From Altererythrobacter aquiaggeris (GTDB lineage: Bacteria > Pseudomonadota > Alphaproteobacteria > Sphingomonadales > Sphingomonadaceae): DNA of 64,000 bases. Positions 36,520-43,995 of this stretch are shown here, in pieces. A program made the position numbers and the translations under genes. The DNA lies in assembly GCF_037154015.1 (NCBI RefSeq), contig NZ_JBANRL010000001.1, positions 2,480,001 through 2,544,000 of the forward strand. Reading direction: 5' to 3'. Numbering within the stretch: position 1 is the stretch's first letter; each line of letters begins with the position of its first letter. Under the pieces are notes generated by a model. That model worked only from the letters and a program-made list of their open reading frames with translations, made no database searches and had not been told where the DNA came from.

Positions 36520-37686
36520 ATGGATACCGTCCCCAACCTCAAGACCGAAGCAAACGCGCCTGCCGCCGACCCGCTCGAAGCGTCATTCGATATTGTCGAG
36601 CGTCAGGACCGCGCCGATGCGGCAATCAGCGGCCTTCGTAGCGATGTGGACGAGGTGAAAGCCCGCCTCGACCGCGTTTCGCGGGCCGCCAGCCGCCCTG
36701 CCATCGCAGCGCCCGAAGGTTCCGCATCCGCCGAAGTCAAAGGCTTCGTGGATGGCTATCTGCGCGGTGGCCGCACCAGCGAGATCAAATCCGTCAACGG
36801 TCAGGTTCCGTCCGACGGCGGCTATGCCGTCCCGCGCGAAATCGACGCGATGATCGCTCGCCAGCTGATCGAAATCAGTCCGATCCGGGCAATCTCGCAA
36901 GTCGTCCAGACCGGCACCGCGGGTTACCGCAAACTGGTCACAACCGGTGGGACTGCATCGGGCTGGGTCAGCGAAACCGCCGCGCGGCCGGAAACGGATG
37001 CCCCCAACTTTGCGGAAATCGCGCCGCCGACGGGCGAGCTTTTCGCCAACCCTGCAGCCAGCCAGGCGATGCTGGATGATGCCGGTTTCGATCTGGAAAA
37101 CTGGCTGGCGAGCGAAATTTCCATGGAGTTTGCCCGCGCTGAAGGGGCGGCATTCGTCAACGGCTCCGGTTCGGATATGCCCAAAGGTTTTCTGCAAGCG
37201 CCCGTTTCGGCTGCGGAAGACAGCGTCCGCCCGTTTGGCACGCTGCAATATCTCGGCACCGGCGATGATGCCGGGTTCGGGGCGACGCCCGAAGCGCGGT
37301 TGATCGATCTGGTGCACACCATGAAGGCCGGACACCGGCAAGGTGCAAGCTGGGTCATGAACTCATCGACTTTGGCCGAAGTCCGCAAGCTGAAGACCGC
37401 CGACGGCGCGTTCCTGTGGCAGCCCGGACTTGTCGAAGGCCAGCCGGATCGTCTGCTTGGCTATTCGGTGGTGGAGGCAGAAGACATGCCCGATGTTGCA
37501 ACCGGCGCCTTCCCGATTGCGTTTGGCAACTTCCGCCATGGCTACCTGATTGCCGAGCGCACCGCGACGCAAATCCTGCGTGATCCGTTTACCAACAAGC
37601 CGTTTGTCCACTTCTACGCCACCAGGCGCGTTGGCGGACAGGTGCTGGATAGCGCGGCAATCAAGCTGCTCAAGATCGAGGCGTAA
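36520..37686 (+). CDS. GTA major capsid protein (HK97 fold)
   Basis: 388-residue HK97-fold capsid protein. The N-terminal ~75 residues are charged and helical (VERQDRADAAISGLRSDVDEVK), serving as scaffold and removed by the protease in RcGTA. The mature fold starts around KGFVDGYLRGG, with DGGYAVPREIDAMI, TGTAGYRKLVTTGG and the C-terminal DPFTNKPFVHFYATRRVGG. It is flanked by untranslated gaps on both sides, unlike most genes in the cluster, which fits separate control of its high copy number. Confidence 0.95.
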   Translation: MDTVPNLKTEANAPAADPLEASFDIVERQDRADAAISGLRSDVDEVKARLDRVSRAASRPAIAAPEGSASAEVKGFVDGYLRGGRTSEIKSVNGQVPSDGGYAVPREIDAMIARQLIEISPIRAISQVVQTGTAGYRKLVTTGGTASGWVSETAARPETDAPNFAEIAPPTGELFANPAASQAMLDDAGFDLENWLASEISMEFARAEGAAFVNGSGSDMPKGFLQAPVSAAEDSVRPFGTLQYLGTGDDAGFGATPEARLIDLVHTMKAGHRQGASWVMNSSTLAEVRKLKTADGAFLWQPGLVEGQPDRLLGYSVVEAEDMPDVATGAFPIAFGNFRHGYLIAERTATQILRDPFTNKPFVHFYATRRVGGQVLDSAAIKLLKIEA

Positions 37687-37698
37687 GCTTCGAAAGGT

Positions 37699-37767
37699 GG
37701 CGGCTTGTCCCCTTGGCCGCCTGACCGGCGTCCCGTGCTGTAGCGATCTTCCCCGCCGCAGCACGGG
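37699..37767 (+). promoter_or_regulatory. Two hairpins after the major capsid gene
   Basis: Hairpin 1: GGCGGC (37699-37704) with GCCGCC (37716-37721). Hairpin 2: CCCGTGCTG (37732-37740) with CAGCACGGG (37759-37767), followed by CGTATTTTCC. They fill most of the 118-base gap before the connector gene and may act as a partial terminator or an RNA-stability element giving excess capsid mRNA. Confidence 0.5.
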
Positions 37768-37804
37768 CGTATTTTCCTGCCATAATAATTGATGGAGACC
37801 GCCA

Positions 37805-38353
37805 ATGAAGCGGGTTGTCATTACGCCTGCAGATCTTGCGGGTCCGGCCTTGGCCGATCTGAAGAAATGGCTCGCCATTTCGGGTGAGCGGGACGACGCG
37901 GCGCTGATCGATTTGCTGCACGCCGCGCTCGATAACTGCGAAGCATTCACCGGGACCATGCCGCTGGAACAATCCTGCAGCGAGATGCTGGCGCCGAATA
38001 CCGCATGGCAAACCTTGGCCGCCCGTCCGGTGCAATCGGTTTCGCAAATTGACTCGGTCACAGCCGGCGGTGCGGTAATAGCGGTGCCGATACAGGATTT
38101 CGCAATCGAGCTTGAGGCTGACGGGACGGCCCGGGTGCGTTTGGCTAGTCCGGCAGCCGGGGCAACCGTAACGGTGCGCTTCGATGCAGGGCTGGCACCT
38201 GGCTGGGCAGCGCTTCCCGGCGGGATGCGTCACGGGATTTTACGTTACGCTGCCGAAGCATTCCGCGAACGTGACAGCGGATCGCCGCCGGAAGGCATCT
38301 CATCCGCGATTGCTGCGCTGTGGCGGCCCTGGTGCCGGCCCAGATTGGCATGA
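37805..38353 (+). CDS. GTA head-tail connector (gp6)
   Basis: 182-residue protein of the phage head-tail connector / phiE125 gp8-like group. It shows the N-terminal helical region DLKKWLAISGERDDAALIDLL typical of HK97 gp6-like connectors, a beta-rich middle, and the C-terminal MRHGILRYAAEAFRERDSG segment. It would form the adaptor ring below the portal. Its stop overlaps the next small ORF by four bases (ATGA). Confidence 0.88.
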   Translation: MKRVVITPADLAGPALADLKKWLAISGERDDAALIDLLHAALDNCEAFTGTMPLEQSCSEMLAPNTAWQTLAARPVQSVSQIDSVTAGGAVIAVPIQDFAIELEADGTARVRLASPAAGATVTVRFDAGLAPGWAALPGGMRHGILRYAAEAFRERDSGSPPEGISSAIAALWRPWCRPRLA

Positions 38354-38520
38354 TCCGCGCTTCGGTCAAACGGTCGGGCCAATCCTTCGCCGCCGGTCTG
38401 GAAACCAAGGCAAAGGCCATCGCGCTTGCAACCGCAGAAATCCGGCTTCGCAAACAAAATGGCCTGGCCAGTTACTGGCGCATTCCGCGCCTTCTCTGGC
38501 CGCTATTCACGAAAGGCTGA
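38350..38520 (+). CDS. 56-codon ORF in the gp7 slot of the GTA cluster
   Basis: A short basic protein (MIRASVKRSGQSF start; ends RLLWPLFTKG) between gp6 and gp8. It is translationally coupled to gp6 by ATGA and followed five bases later by the gp8 start. RcGTA encodes a head-closure protein of about 110 residues at this position, and no protein of that size fits here on any frame. It could be a reduced gp7, a local replacement, or a non-functional remnant. Confidence 0.6.
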   Translation: MIRASVKRSGQSFAAGLETKAKAIALATAEIRLRKQNGLASYWRIPRLLWPLFTKG

Positions 38521-38525
38521 AGCCA

Positions 38526-38933
38526 ATGGAAATCAGACTTCGCAGCGCGCTTCTCGAATGGCTTGAGGCAGATGAATTGCTTTCGGGAATGCTTAATTCG
38601 GTCACCGAGGAGGCGCCGCTATCCGCCACCGCGCCGTGGCTGGGGATCATCGCGAGCGCATCGACCGAATGGGGCAGCAAGGACCGCCGGGGCCACGAAA
38701 TCCTGATTGCGCTGGAATTGTCGGTGCGGAGCGATGCGCCCGCCAGCGGGAGCGACATCGTCACGCTGATCGACAAGCGTATCGATGCGTTACCCAGACA
38801 GTCCGGCGGTCTCGAAATCGTCACCGCCCGTTTCCTGCGGGCCCGCGCCGAGCGGCGTCCGCGCAATCTGCGCAGCATACTGCTGGAATATCGTTTCCGT
38901 GTTCTGGAAACCCTGATGGAGAATGTCCAATGA
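38526..38933 (+). CDS. GTA tail terminator-like protein (gp8, DUF3168)
   Basis: 135-residue DUF3168-family protein, equivalent to RcGTA gp8 and to siphophage tail terminator proteins, which cap the tail tube and join it to the head. It begins MEIRLRSALLEWLEADELL and has HEILIALELSVRS and LVTARFLRARAERR-type strands near the C-terminus. The stop overlaps the major tail gene start (ATGA). Confidence 0.87.
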   Translation: MEIRLRSALLEWLEADELLSGMLNSVTEEAPLSATAPWLGIIASASTEWGSKDRRGHEILIALELSVRSDAPASGSDIVTLIDKRIDALPRQSGGLEIVTARFLRARAERRPRNLRSILLEYRFRVLETLMENVQ

Positions 38934-39337
38934 CCGCCCAAAAAGGCTCCGCCTTTCTGCTCAAACTCAGCGACGGCGCTGTGCCCCCACAGTATGAAAC
39001 TGTTGCGGGCCTGCGTACGACGCAAATGTCCATCAATGGCGATACCGTGGTTATCACGCACAAGGATTCGGGCGGCTGGCGGGATCTGCTTTCGGGTGCC
39101 GGAACACGCTCCGTATCAGTCAGCGCGGCGGGGATTTTCCTTGGTAGTGACGCCGAACACGGCATCCGCGCACATGCACTTGCCGGCACCATCGACGATT
39201 ATGAATTGTCGTTCGAAGACGGCGCAAAATTGCGCGGCAAGTTCCTCGTCCAGCGGCTCGATTATTCGGGCGATTTCAATGGCGAGCGCAATTATACGCT
39301 TTCGCTAGAGAGCTCCGGCGTGGTCGCCCCGGTATGA
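38930..39337 (+). CDS. GTA major tail protein (gp9)
   Basis: 135-residue tail tube protein of the RcGTA gp9/TP901-1-like group. It shows KGSAFLLKLSDG, VAGLRTTQMSINGDTVVITHKDSGGW and the C-terminal YSGDFNGERNYTLSLESSG. Coupled to gp8 before and gp10 after by ATGA overlaps. Confidence 0.92.
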   Translation: MTAQKGSAFLLKLSDGAVPPQYETVAGLRTTQMSINGDTVVITHKDSGGWRDLLSGAGTRSVSVSAAGIFLGSDAEHGIRAHALAGTIDDYELSFEDGAKLRGKFLVQRLDYSGDFNGERNYTLSLESSGVVAPV

Positions 39338-39681
39338 CCGGCAATTCAATCAGAGGCGAAGCTGCGCTGGAGATCGGGGGGCAGTGCCGCGTGCTCCGTC
39401 CGTCATTTTCCGCGCTGGTCGCTGCCGAAGACGAGCTTGGCCCGTTATTCGCGCTGGTCGAACGCGCAGGTGAAGGCCGGCTGACGCTGGCTGAAATGAC
39501 CGGGCTGTTCTGGCACTGCCTGGCAAGCCGCGACGATCTTACGCGCGAACAAGTGGGTGAAGGCGTTATCGCGCTGGGGCTGGCGGCCTCTGCCCGCCCG
39601 CTGCGCATTTTGCTGGGCCAGATCTTGCAGGGCCAGATCTTGCAGGGCCAGATCTTGCAGGGCCGCCCGGAAGCAGAATGA
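39334..39681 (+). CDS. GTA gp10 family protein (tail assembly)
   Basis: 115-residue protein of the GTA gp10 family, placed between tail tube and tape measure where siphophages encode tail assembly chaperones. The body reads RPSFSALVAAEDELGPLFALVERAG and LTLAEMTGLFWHCL. The C-terminus is a perfect threefold QILQG repeat encoded by a 15-bp tandem DNA repeat. Coupled both sides by ATGA. Confidence 0.85.
   Translation: MTGNSIRGEAALEIGGQCRVLRPSFSALVAAEDELGPLFALVERAGEGRLTLAEMTGLFWHCLASRDDLTREQVGEGVIALGLAASARPLRILLGQILQGQILQGQILQGRPEAE
39619..39663. repeat. 15-bp tandem repeat, three identical copies inside gp10
   Basis: Three exact copies of CAGATCTTGCAGGGC in frame with gp10, each encoding Gln-Ile-Leu-Gln-Gly. 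The copies are identical at all codon positions, which points to recent duplication rather than old conserved repeats. Confidence 0.93.
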
Positions 39682-39872
39682 GCCCGGTGTTTGGCAATCA
39701 TGCGCGGAAACTGGCCGCTTTGACCAGCAAATATCTCGGCTGGCGGCCCGGCGAGTTCTGGGCTTCAACGCCGGCGGAACTGGTTACCGCTCTGTCCGCC
39801 GATCCCGACCATGACGCGCCGCTGGCGCGCAGTGAATTCGAAACATTGATGGAGCGTGACCGCAATGGATGA
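39678..39872 (+). CDS. GTA tail assembly chaperone-like small protein (gp10.1)
   Basis: 64-residue protein of the phage tail assembly chaperone family found between gp10 and gp11 in RcGTA (rcc01693-like). The segment LGWRPGEFWASTPAEL is diagnostic: such proteins share the W-x-P-x-x-F-W-x-x-T-P pattern. Overlaps gp10 by four bases and the tape-measure gene by eight. Confidence 0.86.
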   Translation: MSPVFGNHARKLAALTSKYLGWRPGEFWASTPAELVTALSADPDHDAPLARSEFETLMERDRNG

Positions 39873-40449
39873 TCCGATCGACGAACTGCTGATTGACGTG
39901 CGCGCCAATACGCAGGGCTTTGCCAGCGATATTGCAGAAATGCGATCTTCATTCGATACCACCCTGATCGGCGGTTTCGAACAAGCCGGCAGCGTGCTGG
40001 AACGCGGACTGCTGACTGCCTTGCGCAAGGGCAGCCTCGGGTTCGATGATCTCAAACGCATCGGAATGCAGGCGATCGACCAGATCGCCAGTCAGGCAAT
40101 TAATTCGGGTCTGGCGAACCTGTTTGGTTCGACCGGATCAGCGGGCGGGGGCGGTGCCGCCGGAATCCTGGGCGGGGTTGCCGCTTCACTCCTGGGATTG
40201 CCGGGCCGCGCGACCGGCGGACCCGTTTCGCCCGGACGCGGGTATCTGGTCGGCGAACAGGGGCCGGAGTTGTTTGTACCGACATCGTCGGGCCGGGTCG
40301 AGAAATCGGCGCAATCGGGTGGTAATCCGCGCGATGTGCGGGTGTCGATCAGTCTGCCAAAGTCGCGCGGTATGGAAACCCCTGTCGCGATGCAGCGAAG
40401 TTCGCGGCAAATTGCCAGTGCCGTTCGCCGCGCATTGCAGGAGGCCTGA
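39865..40449 (+). CDS. GTA short tail tape-measure protein (gp11)
   Basis: 194-residue tape-measure-like protein. RcGTA gp11 is similarly short, consistent with a short tail. N-terminus DDPIDELLIDVRANTQGFASDIAEM, a helical middle, a Gly/Ala-rich stretch, and the common tape-measure C-terminal element RGYLVGEQGPELFVPTSSGRV. The ATG at 39865 is chosen; a GTG at 39856 is in frame too. Confidence 0.9.
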   Translation: MDDPIDELLIDVRANTQGFASDIAEMRSSFDTTLIGGFEQAGSVLERGLLTALRKGSLGFDDLKRIGMQAIDQIASQAINSGLANLFGSTGSAGGGGAAGILGGVAASLLGLPGRATGGPVSPGRGYLVGEQGPELFVPTSSGRVEKSAQSGGNPRDVRVSISLPKSRGMETPVAMQRSSRQIASAVRRALQEA

Positions 40450-40451
40450 TC

Positions 40452-42764
40452 ATGGCGTTCTGGTTGGCTGATCGCCGGAGCGGACAGGACAGCAGCTGGA
40501 TGCAGCGGTTTGACCCGCGCTTCTGGACTGTAAATTTCCCGCGCCCGATGATGGCTTCGGTTGTGACCACCGCGGCTGACGCTCTCAAGGCCGAATGCGA
40601 ATTTCATCATGCGGGCGAACTGGCAGGTCTGATCTGGGACAGCGAAGACACGCTTGACCACCCGCTCCTCGCCTACGCTACGGACCGCGATTATGCGCGA
40701 GCGGTTTTGCAGTTTCACTGGAGGTCCGAAGGACTCATCCCGCTCGACCGGCCAAACGGTCCGACATTGACCATCGAGGGGCGCGATGCCCAGGGGCAGC
40801 CGCGAAGCTGGTATGTCAGACTGTGGAATTACGCGGCCGGAACACCGGAGGATGCGCGGATTGTCCTGCCGTTTTCGGCGCTTGAGAGCGGCTACACCCT
40901 TCCCGGGGAGAGTGTTTATCCATCGGCAATCGACCGGATGTTCATTTCGCTGGTTCCGCCCGGTTATATTCCTGGCAGCACGCAGCCAGTGCCGCAGCGT
41001 GCCAATGGCTGGGCCGAATTGAGCGAGATCGAATGTACCGGAGACCGGCCGCTGCTCGCACTGGGAGATGTGCTGGTACCGCCGCACGATATTCAAATGG
41101 CGACAGCCTATGATGATGGGTTCAACCAGACCCCCGCCCGGCTGGTGCGGTCTTTGCAAGGGCTAGGGTACCGTGGCCGCGTGCTCCATTATGTCGGGAT
41201 GAGCCACTTTTTCCGGCTCGGTGCAAATTTGGAAGTGCTTGCGGACGGCACCCTCTGCGCTCCGGCGGCTGACTGGCACCGCTCGTTTTTTGCTGAATGC
41301 GCTGCCAGCCGCCTCGATCCGGTCATATCGCTGTCTTACGAGCTGTTTGCTGCCCATTGCCCCGCCGATTGGCAACAGCGGGCATTTGACGCAGAGCCAG
41401 CGCGTACCGGGTGGGTGCCGCCGTCCGCGCTGCTATCGCCCGCCAACAATGATGCGATGGCCTGGCTGCAAAAGGTCGCTGCCAAGTTTGTCACTTTGGC
41501 CGAGGCGGCGGGATGTCCTGTTCTGTTTCAGATCGGCGAACCATGGTGGTGGTTGATGCCTGATGGCCGGCCCTGCCTTTATGACGCTGCGGCCAAGGCT
41601 GCACTGGGGGGTGACCCGGTCGAGATCGCCACGATGCGGGCAGAATTGTCGCCAGCACAAACCGCTCTGCTCGATCAGGCCGGGGCGCTTTTGTCTGCGT
41701 CGACCGCCGCTTTGGCGCAGTCGGTACGCGATGTGTCGGGCGGGACGGCAGAAATATTGCTGCTGGCATTCACGCCGACGATCCTTGACCCCGCCACGCC
41801 TGAATTCAAACGGGCGAATTTGCCGGTCGGCTGGGCATATCCCGCTTTCGACCGGCTGCAACTGGAAGATTATGACTGGCTGACGTCGGGCGCAGAGGCG
41901 AAGCGGCGCAATGCCTATAAAGAAGTCGCGGCGCGTCTCGCCTATCCCGCAGAGCGTCAGGATTATCTGTCCGGTTTTGTGCTCGATCCTGCTGACGCCG
42001 GACAATTCTGGCCCCTGATCGACACGGCCTTCGACGAGGCAAAACAGCGCGGGATCAGCCAGCTTTATGTCTGGGCCATCCCGCAAGTAGCGCGCGACGG
42101 ATACACCCGCCTTCCCGATGAACAGGAGAGTGAATTGCAACCCTTCGACAATATCCCGTACCCCTTGTCGCTTGGCCGCGATGCGAGCGTCAGCCCCGAG
42201 TTTTCGACATCTGTCGCGGTTACCGCCTCGGGCCATGAGAGGCGCAATTCGCTGTGGTCCGATGCCAGACTGCAATTCGATGTCGGGACCGGAATCCGCT
42301 CTGAGGACGAGCTGGGGGTTTTGATCAGCTTCTTCAGGGCCCGGCGCGGCGCGGCGCGCGGATTTCTCCTTCGCGATCCTTTCGATCACAGTTCCAACGC
42401 GATGAACGGCGCACCGGCGGCGGGCGATCAAACTATCGGTATCGGCGACGGGCTGACTGCAAGCTATCAGCTGGTTAAACGGTACGGCGATGGGGCCGAA
42501 GCGCAAATCCGGCCGATAACAAGGCCGCAAGCAGGCACGATCTCGGTCAATGTCGGCGGCACCGCGACCGCATCCTGGACAGTGGCAAGCGGCGGCATGA
42601 TTGTTTTTGATGAAGCGCCCGAAGCGGGAGCACCGATCACAGCAGGTTATCTGTTCGATGTGCCGGTACGCTTCGCGCAAGACCGGCTCGACGTATCCGG
42701 ACTGGCGTTTACAGCAGGCGAAGCCCCCTCTGTGCCGCTTGTCGAAATCCGCGAGGCGGTATGA
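40452..42764 (+). CDS. GTA distal tail protein: TIM-barrel-like N-terminus fused to DUF2460 (gp12 position)
   Basis: 770-residue protein, far longer than RcGTA gp12 (about 210). Only the last ~210 residues (from about residue 560, PFDNIPYPLSLGRDASVSPEF, then LISFFRARRGAARGFLLRDPFDH) match the DUF2460/gp12 domain. Residues 1-190 look beta-rich (RFWTVNFPRPMMASV). Residues about 190-555 resemble a glycoside-hydrolase-type TIM barrel, with VLFQIGEPWWW placing a Glu where barrel acids sit, and QLYVWAIPQVARDG as a late strand. This may be what some annotation calls a non-contractile tail sheath protein (from memory, unverified). AGGAGG precedes the ATG. Confidence 0.85.
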   Translation: MAFWLADRRSGQDSSWMQRFDPRFWTVNFPRPMMASVVTTAADALKAECEFHHAGELAGLIWDSEDTLDHPLLAYATDRDYARAVLQFHWRSEGLIPLDRPNGPTLTIEGRDAQGQPRSWYVRLWNYAAGTPEDARIVLPFSALESGYTLPGESVYPSAIDRMFISLVPPGYIPGSTQPVPQRANGWAELSEIECTGDRPLLALGDVLVPPHDIQMATAYDDGFNQTPARLVRSLQGLGYRGRVLHYVGMSHFFRLGANLEVLADGTLCAPAADWHRSFFAECAASRLDPVISLSYELFAAHCPADWQQRAFDAEPARTGWVPPSALLSPANNDAMAWLQKVAAKFVTLAEAAGCPVLFQIGEPWWWLMPDGRPCLYDAAAKAALGGDPVEIATMRAELSPAQTALLDQAGALLSASTAALAQSVRDVSGGTAEILLLAFTPTILDPATPEFKRANLPVGWAYPAFDRLQLEDYDWLTSGAEAKRRNAYKEVAARLAYPAERQDYLSGFVLDPADAGQFWPLIDTAFDEAKQRGISQLYVWAIPQVARDGYTRLPDEQESELQPFDNIPYPLSLGRDASVSPEFSTSVAVTASGHERRNSLWSDARLQFDVGTGIRSEDELGVLISFFRARRGAARGFLLRDPFDHSSNAMNGAPAAGDQTIGIGDGLTASYQLVKRYGDGAEAQIRPITRPQAGTISVNVGGTATASWTVASGGMIVFDEAPEAGAPITAGYLFDVPVRFAQDRLDVSGLAFTAGEAPSVPLVEIREAV

Positions 42765-43576
42765 GCCGGATTTTCTTCCGCGAAGAACTGGAAGGTGTCG
42801 CTACGTTCTGGCAAATATTCCGGCGCGACGGCGTGACGCTGGGGTTTGTCAGTCACGACCGCGACCTCTATTTCGGCGGGATACCGCACCGCGCGGCTCC
42901 AGGAATACTGCCATCCGCAATCCGCCTGACCGCGGATCTTGGTCCGGATAGCGCCGAAATTCGCGGAGCGCTGGCGCATGACAGTATCTCTTCGGCGGAT
43001 CTGGCGACGGGGCGGTATGATGGCGCATTGGTCAGGGCAGGTGCCGTGGACTGGGAGACGCTGGAAAACGCCGTTCTCTACAATGGTTCGATCGGCAATG
43101 TTTCCGAAGACGGCGGCAGTTTTTCCGCTGAATTGAAATCGGCAAAAGCGGCTCTGGATGTCGATCTGGTCCCCCGCACCAGCCCAACGTGCCGCGCAGA
43201 ATTTTGCGGACCCGGCTGCAATCTGTCAGCCGCCAGATACACGACGATTGTGGAAGCCGTTTCGGTTACGCCGGAACTTGGGCAAATCCGACTAACGACT
43301 GGGTTAGTGCAAGGTTTTGACGGCGGGGTCATCCGCTGGCTTGGCGGTCCGCATTCAGGTTCGCAGTGGGATATAGTCGGTACCGCCGCGGGGGCGCTGG
43401 TCGTAAACGAAAGCCAGATCGCGGATATCGAGCCTGGCACACGGGCGAGAATCCTCGAAGGTTGCGATCACACACTTGCAACCTGCGGCGGAAGGTTTGG
43501 TAATTCGGTGAATTTTCAGGGCGAACCCTATCTTCCCGGAAATGACAGGCTGGCCCGTTACCCGGCGCCGAAGTGA
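42761..43576 (+). CDS. GTA hub protein (gp13, DUF2163)
   Basis: 271-residue DUF2163-family hub protein. N-terminus YFGG-type (RDLYFGGIPHRAAPG), Cys residues in PTCRAEFCGPGCNLSAARY and near EGCDHTLATCGGRFGNSVNFQGEPYLPG. RcGTA gp13 binds an iron-sulphur cluster through such cysteines; conservation suggests the same here. Coupled to gp12 (ATGA) and gp14 (GTGA). Confidence 0.9.
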   Translation: MSRIFFREELEGVATFWQIFRRDGVTLGFVSHDRDLYFGGIPHRAAPGILPSAIRLTADLGPDSAEIRGALAHDSISSADLATGRYDGALVRAGAVDWETLENAVLYNGSIGNVSEDGGSFSAELKSAKAALDVDLVPRTSPTCRAEFCGPGCNLSAARYTTIVEAVSVTPELGQIRLTTGLVQGFDGGVIRWLGGPHSGSQWDIVGTAAGALVVNESQIADIEPGTRARILEGCDHTLATCGGRFGNSVNFQGEPYLPGNDRLARYPAPK

Positions 43577-43983
43577 CCGGCGATACCGGACGCGCTATTG
43601 CGCGCGCGGCCTATGGTCTGGTCGGTAGTCCGTTCCGTTTGCACGGGCGCGACCCGGCGACCGGGATCGACTGCGCCGGATTGGTGCTGGTGGCGCTGGA
43701 AAGAGGCGCAGGCATTCGGATCGAATTGGCCGGCTACGGTCTTCGCAATTCCAGTATCGATGCCTGTGTCCACAGCGCCGGTTTCCCCGGGCTAACCTTC
43801 GCCCAAGGTCCGCCGCAGGCGGGCGATATCGTGTTGGTCAAACCCGGGCCCGCCCAATGGCACCTGCTTGTCGCCAGTGGGAATGGCGGTTTCATCCATG
43901 CCCATGCCGGCCTGCGAAAAGTGGTGCGGGTGCAAGGTCCGCTCCCGTGGCGAACGCAAATGCAATGGCGCATCATAACCTAA
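43573..43983 (+). CDS. GTA NlpC/P60 cell-wall peptidase (gp14)
   Basis: 136-residue peptidase of the NlpC/P60 fold that would open peptidoglycan during DNA delivery. Catalytic Cys lies in GIDCAGLVLVALE and the His in AQWHLLVAS, with a further polar residue in GFIHAHAG. GTG start at 43573 overlaps the gp13 stop by four bases. Confidence 0.92.
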   Translation: MTGDTGRAIARAAYGLVGSPFRLHGRDPATGIDCAGLVLVALERGAGIRIELAGYGLRNSSIDACVHSAGFPGLTFAQGPPQAGDIVLVKPGPAQWHLLVASGNGGFIHAHAGLRKVVRVQGPLPWRTQMQWRIIT

Positions 43984-43995
43984 GGAACACAGCGC

